A DNA stretch of 64,000 nucleotides from Chamaecyparis obtusa (GCA_027943335.1 BSBK01006384.1:62001-126000), one strand, 5' to 3'; positions 44,959-56,874 are shown, counted from the stretch's first letter. A program made the numbers and translations. The notes: generated from the sequence alone by a model not told the origin.

Positions 44959-45960
44959 ATGAGAAATGATGGAATCATTCAACTCAAAGGAAATAAAATC
45001 TCTAAAGGCCTGGTCTCTCTGGAACATCTTTTCCAAAGAAGAGATGATAGTACCATCAAAGAAAAGGTATCTCATGTGCATAATTCCAAAGAATATGACA
45101 AAATTGATATTGGTGATGATGGTGATCCTAAATGGATTTCTATTGGTCAGATATGCTCCTTGTTGGAAAGGGATGATTTGAGAAAGTTACTCATAGAATA
45201 TAGAGATATTTTTGCCTAGGGATATGAGGATCTTAATAATTTCAGAGACAGCCATTTTAGACACCAAATTCCTTTGAAACCAAGTGCTACCCCTTTCTGC
45301 CAAAAACTAAGGAACTATAATCCAAAGGTGTCTGAGGCGATATTGAAGGAAGTGGAAAAAATGTTGCAAGCTAGAATCATATATCCCATACATCATTCAA
45401 CCTGGATTGCTAATATAGTTCTTGTGAGGAAAAAGAATGGTGAAATCAGGATTTGTGTCAATTTTCATAATTTGAACCAGACTAGTTAAAAGAACAATTA
45501 TGCACTACCTGTGATGGAACATGTTCTCTAGGCTATATCAGGATCTGAAGTCATGTCTATGTTGGATGGCTATTCTAGGTATAATCATATTAGTGTGGCA
45601 AAAGGTTATCAACACAAAACAACTTATATAACTCCTTGGGGAACTTATGCATACAATCAGATGTCGTTTGGACTGATTAATGCTGGTGCAACTTTTCAAA
45701 GGGCGATGAACTCTTCTTTCAAAGATCTTCAGAATAAAATCATAGTATTTTATTTAGATGATCTCACCATCTTTTCAAAGAAGATAAGCCATCATTTAAA
45801 AGATATTGAAACAGTGTTGCAGAGATGTAGAAGCCATGGCATATCTTTGAACCCTAAAAAATCAACTTTCTTCGTTGAGGAAGGCAAATTATTAGGTCAT
45901 ATTGTTTTGAAAGACTGTGTTAGGATCGATCCTAAAAGGGTCAAGGCAATTCAAATGCTC
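44959..45960 (+). pseudogene. Reverse transcriptase of element B
   Basis: Linker 44959-45219, then RT in frame 1: YNPKVSEAILKEVEKMLQAR, IVLVRKKNGEIRICVNFHNL, SMLDGYSRYNHISVAKGYQ, MSFGLINAGATFQRAMN, and catalytic FYLDDLTIFS (YLDD at 45751-45762; most gypsy RTs have YVDD), then GISLNPKKS. Three stops (TAG 45217, TAA 45487, TAG 45529) break it; from 45553 on it is open to 46254. Confidence 0.87.
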
Positions 45961-46500
45961 AGTGTACCTTCAAGTAGAAGTGGTTTGAAATCCTTCTTTG
46001 GTCAGGTGAATTTTTTGAGAGCATTTATTCCAAAATTTTCAAAGATTACCAAGCATATGGTGGATATGTTGAGTGAAAAAGTTCCTTTCAAATGGAATGA
46101 AGAAGGACGTAAGGCCTTCAATGATATTAAGACAACAATATCTCAAGCACCTATGTTGACAAGCCCAATTTTTAAAAAGGACTTTATTATTTATTGTTAT
46201 GCTTCAGAGCATATGTTGTATAGTATTTTGACACAAAAGAATGAAAAAGGATAGGAGGCACCTATTTCTTTTATGAGCATGCCTTTAAAAAAACATGAGC
46301 TCATGTATTCCCAAATTGAGAAATATGCCTTTGTTATAGTAAAGGCAATAAAATAATGCAGGTACTATATACTCCATTCCCATTGTACAGTCTATGTCCC
46401 ATAAACTGCAGTAAAGAGTATTTTGACTCAACGGGAGATAGGCATGAATAACAGGGTGGTATGGATAGCAAAAATTTAGGAGTATGACTTGATTATCAAG
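45961..46500 (+). pseudogene. RT-linked RNase H of element B
   Basis: Continues from RT: SGLKSFFGQVNFLRAFIPK, KAFNDIKTTISQAPMLTSP, IIYCYASEHMLYSILTQK, PISFMSMPLKKHELMYSQ, YAFVIVKAIK. The first catalytic Asp of the usual Y-x-D-AS is Cys-Tyr here. Stops are TAG 46252, TAA 46354 and TAA 46399. Confidence 0.78.
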
Positions 46501-46699
46501 CCAACCAATTTGGTGAGATGGAAGGGCTTATGTAAATTAATAGCAAAAAATGGTAAGACATCGGAAGAAATTGATGAAGTACCCATGGCATTACTGGTCA
46601 GTTTGACTAATCCCTGGTTCTCAGATATGACATACTTCCTTACCTATGGCAAATGTCCTAGACATTTGAATCCTAAAGAAAGGCGCAATTTGAAGCTGA

Positions 46700-47846
46700 A
46701 GGCATCCAAGTATGTAATTTCTCAAGATATACTGTATAAGAGGGGTGTAGATGGAACCTTCCTTAGATGTGTATATGTTTCGTAATAGAAGGAGCTATTG
46801 AAGACTTTTCATGATGAATCTTTTGGGGACACTTCTCTTCCACTGTGACGGCATTCAAGATTCTTTAGAATCATTTTTAATGGCCAGGAATGTTCAAGGA
46901 TGCATATCACTACATCCAAAATTGTGAAAAATGTCAATTGTTCACTGGATGGCCCCAACTTGCTACTCTGCCCCTCAAGCTGGTAATCATTGATGAACCT
47001 TTCAAATAGTGGGGAATAGATTTTGTGGGACCTTTAAACCCCCCGTCTAGCACTGGACATGTTTACATTCTAACTGCCACCAATTATTTCACTAAGTGGG
47101 TGGAAGAAATTCCCACTAAGAAGGAAAATTCTTAGGTTGTATGTGAGTTCCTTTCGAATTATATTTTTGTCAGATTTGAGATACTAGTTAAAATAGTGGT
47201 GGACAATGCTACATATTTTTCTTCTGAAGAGATGTCAAAATTTTGTTATGAACATGGCATATCTTTAGCCCCCTCGTTAGACTACTTCCTGCAGGGGAAT
47301 GGTCAACCAGAGTCCAGTAATAAAAACCTTGTTTCTTTAATCAAAAAAATTCTAGATGATAATCCTCGCGACTGGCACAAAAAGTTGTATGAATCTTTGT
47401 GGGCTGACATAACCACTTTGAAGTGAGCAATCAAGATGGCCCCTTTTGAACTGGTCTATGGGATAGGAGCTCATGTGTCACTGCCTTTGGAACTTTCCAC
47501 AGCCAAACTCCAAGCCATAATTGAAGAACAATATTTCCAAGATCCTTTGGAGAAACGTATCATGTACCTAAATAAATTAGAAGAAGAAAGAGATGACTTG
47601 GTGGATCACATTACAAAGCATCAGCTGAAGATCAAGCAAATTTTTCACATGCGGGCTCATCCTCGTAAATTCATGGAAGGTGATGAAGTTTTTTTATGGG
47701 ATAAAAGAAGGGCACCTAAGGGTTCTCATGGGAAGTTCGAGTCTCTATGGAAAGGCCCATTTTTTATTTCTAAGGCTACTGATTCAAATGCTTTTCATTT
47801 GTCCTACTTGCATGGTGTAAATATTTCTTTCACTTACAATGGGTAG
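46700..47846 (+). pseudogene. Integrase of element B
   Basis: After several frame changes, frame 3 shows NCEKCQLFTGWPQLATLPLK (zinc part), GIDFVGPLNPPSS (D about 47017), VVDNATYFSSEEMSKF (D about 47202) and QPESSNKNLVSLIKK (E about 47308), then MAPFELVYGIGAHVSLPLE. The C-terminal domain reads EGDEVFLWDKRRAPKGSHGK and WKGPFFI. It would integrate the cDNA. Confidence 0.83.
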
Positions 47847-48036
47847 GATCTTAAATTTTTCAAGCTCTGATGTTGTCGTCAATTCTCACCCCTGTATAGA
47901 ATAGGTAGTTTTTCCTGCTTTCCTTTTTGGTGTGTCTATGTGTGTAATTTCTTTCCCTTCATTTTCTTGTTTTACGAAACCAATTTTTTAGAGTTCTCTG
48001 CACATTTGGCAATATGCAGTGCCCAGCCAAAGCTGA
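47847..48036 (+). other. Short 3' untranslated region of element B
   Basis: 190 bp between integrase and 3' LTR. T-rich with no clear polypurine tract; the last bases are cagccaaagctga. Confidence 0.6.
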
Positions 48037-51000
48037 TGTTAGGGTCAGTTAGAGTTTCCATGTAAAAAATGTCTTTGCCCCTTTCTTTCTTTGTTCTTTA
48101 AAAGCCTTGTTTAGCGTCTTTCCTTTTACATTTTTTTGTCAGCAGTTCTTTAAGGTTCGCCTAGCCTTTAAATCACCAAGATGTTCCCTCCGAGCTCATT
48201 GAGTTCAAAGTCAGCTTTCCTTGGTCAATTTCTTCCAAGTCCAATCCTTCTCATGAACCACTTTGAACCTCTTTGAACTCCGATTCAAATTAGTTCAAAG
48301 TAGTTCAACTAAAGACTATTTTTCTAATGATTGGAAAATGCAGGTGGGGCCCTGGTCTATGTTATCATCTAGCGGTGAACCACTTCGAACCTATTTGAAC
48401 CTTGGTTTGAAGTAGTTCAAAGGAGTTCAAGAAGAATTAGTGGGTAAATTAAGGAATGATGTGACAGCCTAAGAGGTGGACAATGTAAGTGGGTGGTGAA
48501 GTTATTATTGAGTACGAAAACCACAGGAGAAACCTAAAATGAAGATTTGAATTGCGATGAAAGGGATCCTAAACACAAGTGAGGGGTGTCACTTAAAGGA
48601 AGTTAATGATATTTTTAAAGAATGTAGATTTCAATGACACTTGGTTGTCAAATCATCATTTCTCGCTTCACCCTAATCAATGCTATCATTTAATGCCTCC
48701 TAAGTTGACCCTTTGTGGTATGATTTCTAAAATATAAATACTCATCTAGTTTTCTTCTTTCTATTATAAAACTGTGGAGTCTCGGTTGTGGAAGAAGGAA
48801 TTTCTTTTCTTAAGTCTACGGAAGATAGGTAGCTACTGCAAGCCCTCTTTTGTTTCCTTTTCTTGTTTGATAATATTTTTCCAAGGAGGGGGTTTCTTTC
48901 TGTTTGATTTTGAAAAGAGAGTATGAGGTCTAGTATGCATTTCTTTAGAAATCTTACAAACCTAGGATGTCATGCTCCTATAATTACGGACATTGACTTG
49001 TTAGGGGTTGAGGTAGAAAAAATGGTGGGTAACCTCAGAGATAATGCAGCAAAAGATTATAGTCTAGAGTTCCTATCAAGTGGGTTGTTAGAAGTTGGAG
49101 CTTTCCCTCCAGTAGTAGTGAGTCCAAAGTTAGTTCAGCAATGCATAAATTGGTATGACATAAAGTCTAAATGTATAGTGAATGTTGGAGGTCACACCCT
49201 TTTATCTATGACCAGAGAAACTATACTGTCTATTTTCAAAATTTTGGATGAAGCCTTTGCTAGTTTTAGCCCCACCCAGTCACTTGCCCAGTTCTGCGAA
49301 AATATTGATAAAAATCATAGTCATATGCCGCAAAAATGGAGCAAGATTTTCTATAAGGAAGGATCTCGGTTACCTAAAGTCCTACCCAAAGACCATATGA
49401 ATCTATATGTTCATGATATAATAGTTTTTCTTCATCGAGTGAAAGTTTTAGAACAGGTTCTCCTTTTCGAAGACTGGATGTACCACTTCATAGAAATAGT
49501 TTCGGAGGGAAAACAACATCTCAACTGGGCAGAAATCATTGCTAGCTCTTTGAGAGATCATCTCAAATAATATCAAGTGATCAAAAAGGAATTCTATATG
49601 TCCTCTTATTTAATTTATTGTCTTGCATGCACTCAAGACCTGAGAGCTATATCTCATGAACCATGGAATGAGGACCTAAATATTTATGAATATTGTCCCT
49701 TGTTAAGGAAGGATAAGGTCCTTGAATATTATAGGAGAGTTCATGATGTTTTCCTTGGAAAACTATGTCACCAGCTGGCTAGAACCCCAAACCAAAGGAT
49801 ATCTTTGGAAGCTCATAAATTGGTTCAAACTTACAGTAGTTTCTATATCCAATTTTCACTTTTCACCTACATTAGGATAGGAGGTTTTGACGAAGAACCC
49901 CTCAAGCTACCCAAGTTCACCTTTGACTATTTTTTTTGGCCGAGGTCTGTAGGTAGATGTTTACAGTAATTAAAAATACTTTGCCAGAAGAAAAATGGGC
50001 TTCCATGTTTCCAATTAAGTTGGGAACTTTGGTTTGCAATAATATGATTGACGCCTCAATAGTAGGCAGTAATCTGGTAAGCTTTCATATGCAATTCTAT
50101 GACTCAAGGAGAGGCTTTGATAATAAAGGTTTTTCCAAACTAGTCCTGAGTTTAGGTAATTACCCATCACCAAATTCACACAGCAAGGATCTATGGGAAG
50201 ATCTTGGAGATGAAGAAGCCATCAGAAAAAGAGACTATTCCAGACTATTGGTTCCATGGATTAAGCTTCTACAGTTAAAATTTGATACAAACATAATAAA
50301 TGAAGATGCTTTTGAGGTTTCAGGTTTAGAAAGTGACATTTCAGGAACAGAAAGTTCTCTAGATATAGATTGGGTGAGGGAAGAAGAGGATAACATAAAT
50401 CTAAGAGCCAAGTCCATTTTTGGAGTCACAAAAGCTTGGATGGAAAGGAAAAGGTAGGAGAAAACAAAGAGCCCCCCTCTTGAGAAATATAATGCAAACT
50501 CTGTCTCAGTGGATGTGAATCATGTTTTATCTAATGTATCTCCTTTGAATACTGATGCAGGTGAAACTCCTCCTTCCAAAAGAAAAACAACACCCGATGG
50601 ACACCCTACCACACCTCGAATGAGGCCCAAAACTAGATCTGAAAGCCGTGCACAAATGGCATCTCCAATTTTTTATTATATTGACATTGATATTAATGAT
50701 GAGGAGATCACGTTTTCACCTGAACACCAGGAAAAGAATCAGGAGATGTCTGCTAGAAACCCTGAGGTTCAACAAGCTAATGTTACTCCCTCTAAAGCAC
50801 CTGACAACAAGATGGTTTCTAGTTCAATACCCCCATGGATGACTGACTCAATAAGTAAGAAGAGAAGCTTCAAACCTATCTCCTTGCCAGTAAAGGAGAT
50901 CATCACAAAATATGTTGTCCGCACTCCTAAGGCAAAGAAGATGAAGAGTAATGCAAGGTTGTCCGCTGATCCCTCTACCGGGAAGGTAACTATAGAGATC

Positions 51001-52802
51001 ACTACCTATAAGCCCAAGGAAGGGGTACAGGAACCTGAAGTTGAGGACTTTGAGGTTACAAAGATGGAGATTGGGGTACTAACTAGAGATTCCAGGGATC
51101 ACCTTTTCAAATTCTCAGTCGATCATCCACTTGGGCAATCATAGAAGGACGGAAGGGAAAAGTATGAACTTAAGCAGCTAGTTGTTACTATGGCTGAATT
51201 TCTTACTTCACTCAGTGATGTTGGTGCATTACCAATAGCCCAATCTCCATAGGATTTCAATCCAAATTCAGCCGAAAGTAAGAGGCTAGTGAAGCAAATG
51301 AAGCGGGACAAAGTTCTGATGGAGGCAATGAAGACCTGGATTGAAAATATCATTGATTAAGGAAGCACCTTCATTCAAGAATTCATGTCCACCTGCATGG
51401 ATGGAGAGGCATTTCTTGGTGAAATTTAAACTCTAGTCCCTAGCTGGGAGTTAGAGGAAGAAAAATGTGTGACTATTGTCACTTAGGTCCAAGAGATAGA
51501 AGCATACAGAGTGGCCCAATTCTTATCAAAGAACCCCATGAAGTTAGTTGACCCCTTCATGTTTTTTATCTTAAAACAAAATCCCGATTGGAAAGGCTCA
51601 CTAATTAAGGCTACGATTTCACAGGTCTGGGCAATGGAGAAGGAAATTAAAGACATGCATACCAATTCCCTCAAGGATATTAAAGTGGTAAATCCTTCAG
51701 GAATACTGCAGATCAATGAAGGGAGTCGGGATGCAGATGCTATGATTAAGGTTTTCATAGATACCATGAACGCCTTGAAAGAAAATGAAGGACCAACAGC
51801 TCAAGATTTCACTAGGATAGCCAACATGGAATCTATGTTATTTCTGAACAAGGGATAGCTGCCCAAGTAGTTACAAAGGATTTGGGAGCTCAAATGGGAG
51901 AAAAACACATGACGGGTGAAGCTAATTGGTTTGAAGGGCTTACACCCACATCTGGCTCAGGAGTTAGTGAACGCATTTAGAACTTGGAAGTTAGTACAAA
52001 CTGCCATGCTGGAGGATCAATGAAGAAAGATGATGCATTTATGGGTGTCTTTTTAGCATTTCTAGTTTAAAGACATTTTTCGTGAAAGCTTTGGCTAAAA
52101 GTCCAAAACTGTTTATTTAATTATTTTCGCTATATATCCGAGAGGTCGGGTTTTCGGGGAGGCTCTCTCAGATTAAAAACTATAAATGCTAGGGCATTAA
52201 ACAATTGAAGGGTTTGAAATTTCTGATAGATGTTTAGTTTAGATATCTTTAAGTTCCTTTTTGTTACTAAGGAGAATTGATCGAAAGAAACAATAATTGG
52301 TTCTTTTTTGTTAGACTTTGATCGAATCAAGTATAAATATAAAAGTGTAAAGTTTGGTTTGAATCTTTGAGTTGAAATCTATGGTGTATCAATTACTTTG
52401 TGGATTGATATATCTTATTCCTTGCACGGATTGTTTATGCGTTGCCATTATTGGTTTTTCTTGATAATTATCTTTTGTAGTTTTATCTTACAAGTTTTTT
52501 TTCTTAGAAATTAGAGGAACTTTTCTTTCCTGTAGACTCTACTTTGAATCTTCATATACTCGAAAATACCTCAATACCAAAGAGTATTTGAGTGATCCTT
52601 CCACACTTTCTGGTTAAAAGTGTTGTATTTATTTTTATGTTAAGAAATTCATTGAATATCTTAAGAAGGAAGTTGAACCTTGAAAAATCTAGAGGGAAGC
52701 AATATTTATGCTTACCCAATTGTTGATGGATTATTTCTCTTCAAAGGCATGGAGTACTGATAAAATTCATTCAGAAAGAGGAGACAAATCTGTTCACCAA
52801 AA
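48037..52802 (+). repeat. 3' LTR of element B
   Basis: 4766 bp, TGTTAGGGTC to CCAAAA. Colinear with 35623-41796 except for the DNA element. It contains the dyads, TATA boxes (48733, 52332) and LORF-B copy 2. Confidence 0.9.
48923..51858 (+). pseudogene. LORF-B, copy 2: long ORF inside the 3' LTR of element B
   Basis: The better preserved copy. Frame 2 from ATG 48923 (MRSSMHFFRNL) is open for 215 codons, then TAA 49568 (CAA in copy 1), then open to a one-base loss in a T-run near 49935. It is then in frame 1 with long open blocks 49957-50457 and 50509-51144, and ends at TAG 51856. Motifs: GGHTLLSMTRETILSIFKIL, YCPLLRKDKVLEYYRRVHD, YSSFYIQFSLFTYIRIGGF, LGNYPSPNSH, NLRAKSIFGVTKAW, PKAKKMKSNAR, ISQVWAMEKEIKDMH. 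TAG 51250 and TAG 51484 are CAG in copy 1. Function unknown. It is homologous to LORF-A in the N-terminal block. Confidence 0.82.
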
Positions 52803-52807
52803 GTGTC
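52803..52807. repeat. Target-site duplication of element B (right)
   Basis: GTGTC, compared with GTATC at 35618-35622. Confidence 0.7.
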
Positions 52808-52960
52808 TTTAATGATGAGAGTATGTTTGCTTTCTTTATAAAAATTACATTTAATTCTACTCTACTCCGCTATAGTGTCTTGTTTTAGCTAAAGGTTAAA
52901 TTTAATAGGAAGGAATGATCCCTAAATACTGGAATTGTTAGAACCTAGAAATATAATGGC
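52808..52960 (-). pseudogene. Upstream remnant of unidentified ORF-a, cut off by element B
   Basis: The minus-strand frame next to the target site reads NFYKESKHTLIIKD and SFLPIKFNL with TAG stops near 52855 and 52888. It runs in phase into 35617 across element B. The upstream limit is unclear and it fades near 52960. Unrecognised. Confidence 0.45.
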
Positions 52961-53230
52961 CAAATTTAATCATGGGATGTGAAGATGTACTAGATTTTGT
53001 GACAGCATTCTTCATGTTAATAATTCAAGGAAGAGGCAGATCAATTATTCTAATCATTATTTATGCCTTGCTTGTATAGTAATTATAATTAATGACTACT
53101 GATGATGGAATGATACGTAGGTAGAGTTGAGTGTATACTATGGTTTTTCCTTAACTAGGGATAGGTTCAAAGAATTTATCAACCAAAAGATGATAGGGGG
53201 AGCTATACTAATCTAAAGAATAAACTAGTA
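52961..53230. other. Short non-coding gap before the LINE 3' end
   Basis: AT-rich, no frame or repeat recognised. It may include the LINE 3' untranslated region; no poly-T run marks the LINE end. Confidence 0.4.
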
Positions 53231-54015
53231 CTAAGTTTCATTGTTGACCATATTCTCACCATCAACACATCTGTTAGCAAGCAGGTCAGCTACTTTGTTT
53301 CCTTCTCTATAAATATGTTTGACCTCATAGCTAGGGATAGTATTGAGGATCTCTAGTATATCTTCTAATTTTGAATTAAGTTTCTAGTTAGGATTTTTTC
53401 TAGTTCTAATAGAATTAATAATAATTTATGAATCCCCTTCTATTTCTAATTTTGAGATACGTAATTCTTACATAGTTTGATTCCTTCTAGGGCCGCCTTA
53501 CATTCTGCCATGTTTTTTTTTGTAGGTTTAATAGATTTTGCAAATTTAATAATAGTTTCTCCTTTCCAATCATAAATAATACCTCTGATTCCTGCAATAC
53601 TCGGGTTTCCTCTTGAGGTGCCATCAAAATTTAATTTAAACCAACCATGTTTGGGAGGTGACCATTTACATGTACTTCTATCAGCTTTAGATTTGGTACC
53701 TCCTTTAGCATATAATGGTGGGATTACTAAGTTTGGCCAAAGTTTTATGATATTATTATCCCATAAAGAAAAGGAGTTTTCTAAGCTGATAAGGTTAATA
53801 AGTCTATTATTTATAATTTCTATTATCAAGGTTTCTATCTTGTTAGCTAATGACCTCCACTCTAATTTTTGATTAGTGAAGATTCTTCTATTACGTTCTT
53901 TCCATAATTCCCATATTAAGATGGAGGGGGAAATTATCCATATATCCTTATATAAGCTATTTTTATTTAGCATGGGCCAAGCTTTAAGAAAGTCCACTAT
54001 GTTTGAGGGCATAAC
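53231..54015 (-). pseudogene. LINE ORF2 C-terminal RNase H domain
   Basis: Minus-strand reading includes ILIWELWKERNRRIF, then WFKLNFDGTSRGNPSIAGI (first catalytic Asp), NMAECKAALEGIKLC (Glu), and after a frame change near 53448 LEIEGDS (Asp) and YREGNKVADLLAN (final motif). It ends at TAG near 53231. All four RNase H motifs are recognisable. Confidence 0.85.
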
Positions 54016-54330
54016 AGAACTCCAGTTTAAACATTTCCTTAGCCAGTTCCATCAATTTTGTGCAAATGGACATTCTAAGAATAAATGGTTTACATTTTCT
54101 TCTTGGCTTTCACATAGTAGATATTGGGAGGGTCCTTCAAAACCTAGCTTTCTAAATCTATCTATAGTTAAGATTTTCTTTTGAAGGGCTTCCCAAAGAA
54201 ACGTCCCTGCTTTAGGGAGACAAGCCTTGTTCCAACATAGGTTAAGGGGGATGTCTAAGGAGTCCAATTTATTTTCCTTAATGATTAATTGGTAACCATT
54301 TTTAACTTTATAACTTCCATCATTTGAGCC
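54016..54330 (-). pseudogene. LINE ORF2 zinc-binding (zf-RVT-like) region
   Basis: Reads CLPKAGTFLWEALQKKILTI, then YLLCESQEENVNHLFLECPF. These match the zf-RVT region (C..C....H...C spacing with LWEAL / R...G / HLFL.C) that follows RT in plant LINEs. Confidence 0.8.
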
Positions 54331-56660
54331 AGTCTAGATAAGTTTATCTTCCCTGTTCTTGCAAGAAATATTCCTTTCATTAAGGATATCCTTTAATTTT
54401 TGCTTTTCTAGATGGTCAATCAAGATATTTTCCAATGCTTTCCATACAGAACCATCTTCAGAAGATATATAATCCTTTACTAAATTTCCCCACCGAGCTT
54501 TACAGGATTCTATAGTATTCTGTGAGAGGCCTAGCTTGATTAGAGGAATATATCCACCCCATGAATCTTCCCAGAAGAGGGCCTTATCTCCTCTTCCTAT
54601 ATCCCACGTAAGACATTTGTTGATAATATCTCTATTGTCAATAATAAAGTTTCAAATATGATATCCTTTAGCATGACTTCATGATGTAAAGATATTAATT
54701 GGATCAGCATCCGGAACATATTTACTTAAAAGAATTGTGGCCCATTTTCTACTAGGATCGCAAGTTAGTCTCCATGTTATTTTGGCTCTGGGGGCTTTAT
54801 TCTGCCATAGTAAGTTTTTAACACCTAAACCTCCTAGAGAGGTTGGTTTGCAAATATTATCCCATCTAATTAAAGCTAACTTCTTATCTTCTAAAGATCC
54901 CTACCAATAAAAATCCCTAAGATGTTTGTCTAAGCTAGCTTTGACATTTACGAGAAGTGGAAGAATAAACATTTGATAGGTGGGTATAGTTGAAAGTACT
55001 GATTTAATCACAGTGGACCTCCCTGCCTTAGTAAGCCATTTACCTTTCCAGCTATCTCTTTTGTTTTGCACCTTTGAAATTACTTGTTTCTAGAATTTGG
55101 AGCTATGATTTCTCTTATCCAATGGAATACCTAAATATTTACAAGGAACATTTCCAATTTTGAAACCTAAGATATTGTAGATTTGTCTAGCTTTAGCTAA
55201 GGGAGTATTGACAAAATAAACTTTTGATTTTCTAGGGTTAACCCTTTGCCCTGATGCTTTCATATATATAGCTAAAATATCTTTGAAATCTTTGGATTCC
55301 TTTTTATTACATGCTCCCAGAAAAATTGTGTCGTCGGTGAATTGCTGATGAGTTACATTAGTCACATTTTCCGCTACTTTGACCCCACAAATTTTCCCTT
55401 CTAGATGCACCTTCGAAATTGATCTGCCCAATGCCTCTGCTATGATAACATAAAGAAAGGAGGAAAGGGGATCTCCTTGTCTAATACCTCAAGATATTCA
55501 AAGAAACCCTCTAGGGATCCATTAAGAAGGAGAGATATTTTTGGTGTAGAAATACAGCTATAAATAAGGTTAATCCATTGTTTAGAAAATCCAAATGCTT
55601 CCAAAAACTTACATAAGAACCTCCAGTCTACCTTATCATAGGCTTTTTGAATATCAGCTTTAATAATCATACATGGTTCCTTTTTGTATTGAGTTGTATG
55701 AAGGATTTCTTGAGCTATTACTATCCCATCCAGAATTGAGCGTTTGGGAACAAAACCAGTCTGTTCTTCAGAGATGATCATAGGTAAAAAGTTTTTGAGT
55801 CTATTGGCTAGGCATTTGGATAATATTTTATAAATTGTATTGCATAAAGAGATAGGGCGATAATCTCCTAGCTCTAGACAACTGTTCTTCTTAGGAATAA
55901 GGGTAAAAAAGGTATTGTTGATCTCGGATAACAGAGTATCAGAGTTCCTAGTTGCCTCTACAGCTTGCCAAATGTCATGACATAAAAAGTGCCAGCATTT
56001 TTGGTAGAAACCTGCTTGAAATCTATCAGGTCTAGGCGATTTGTTAGGGTGAAGTTGGAATAGAGATTTTTTACTTCTTCGATTGAGAGTTTGATATTGA
56101 TCCATTTATTATCAACTTCTATTATAATTTTTGGGATTGAAGAGAGCAGTTTGTTTTGAGAGTTTAAATCAGAATATTCAAAATTATTTAGTAGGTCTTG
56201 GTAATATTGTACAAATTATTCTGAGATAAGATTTGGATCTTCTATGATAATGCCATTAGAATTTGTTATCTTGGAGATTCGATTAACATTTCTCCTGTTA
56301 TTAGTACTATTATGAAAAAAAAATTGTCTTATTATCTCCTTCAGATAACCATGTTTCTCTAGACTTTTGCTTCCAGAAGAGTTCTTCTTTGTGTAGGATA
56401 TCACTGTGTTTAATCAAAAGGTATTTTTCTCTAATATAACTGGATTCAGTCATTCCTTTCTCTATAACATCTTTGTTTAAAGTTACTAACTCACACTCGA
56501 TTTTGTTTTTTTGTTCAAATATATTATTGAACTTATCTTTGTTCCAATCTAGGATTTTATGCTTAAGGATTTTAAGCTTAGAAACTAGGCAAAACATTTT
56601 TGAACCCGAAAGTTTGATCTGTTTCCACCATATTGATTCCAAGAGCTACATAAAGTTCTC
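54331..56660 (-). pseudogene. LINE ORF2 reverse transcriptase
   Basis: Finger/palm motifs on the minus strand: HPNKSPRPDRFQAGFYQKCW, FFTLIPKKNSCLELGDYRPI, SLCNTIYKILSKCLANRLK, EEQTGFVPKRSILDGI and IKADIQKAYDKVDWRFL (55700-56100). After a frameshift near 55440-55490 it reads THQQFTDDTIFLGACNK (catalytic FTDD, usually FADD), then ASGQRVNPRKSKVYF and CKYLGIPL. The thumb and connection (54331-55090) are decayed. Confidence 0.85.
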
Positions 56661-56874
56661 ATCTTGGAACAACATAAATTTGAATTTGAATGAGCATCTA
56701 AGTGGTTTAAAATTTTATGTTATAGAGAGTCTTACTAGGAAGTGATCTGACCTAGCATTAGTTAGAATTTCCACAGTTGTCGTGAAATCAAACTTTTATA
56801 TGTCTCCGCTTATAAGGAATCTATCCAATCTTTTTTCTATATGGCTAAGACCTGTTCTACGGTTATTCCAAGTA

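Larger units (their letters stand above)
35623..52802 (+). mobile_element. Element B: giant Ty3/gypsy (Tat-like) retrotransposon with ORF-bearing LTRs
   Basis: 17.2 kb. 5' LTR 35623-41796 (with a 1.4-kb DNA element inside), PBS 41803, gag-pol 42.3-47.9 kb, 3' LTR 48037-52802. The LTR start is TGTTAGGGTC (TATTAGGG in the 5' copy) and the end is CCAACA (CCAAAA in the 3' copy). The 5-bp flanks differ at one base. The domain order is gag, protease, extra RNase H, RT, RNase H, integrase, as in element A, but the sequences are clearly a different family. All frames are broken. No clear polypurine tract precedes the 3' LTR. Confidence 0.9.
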
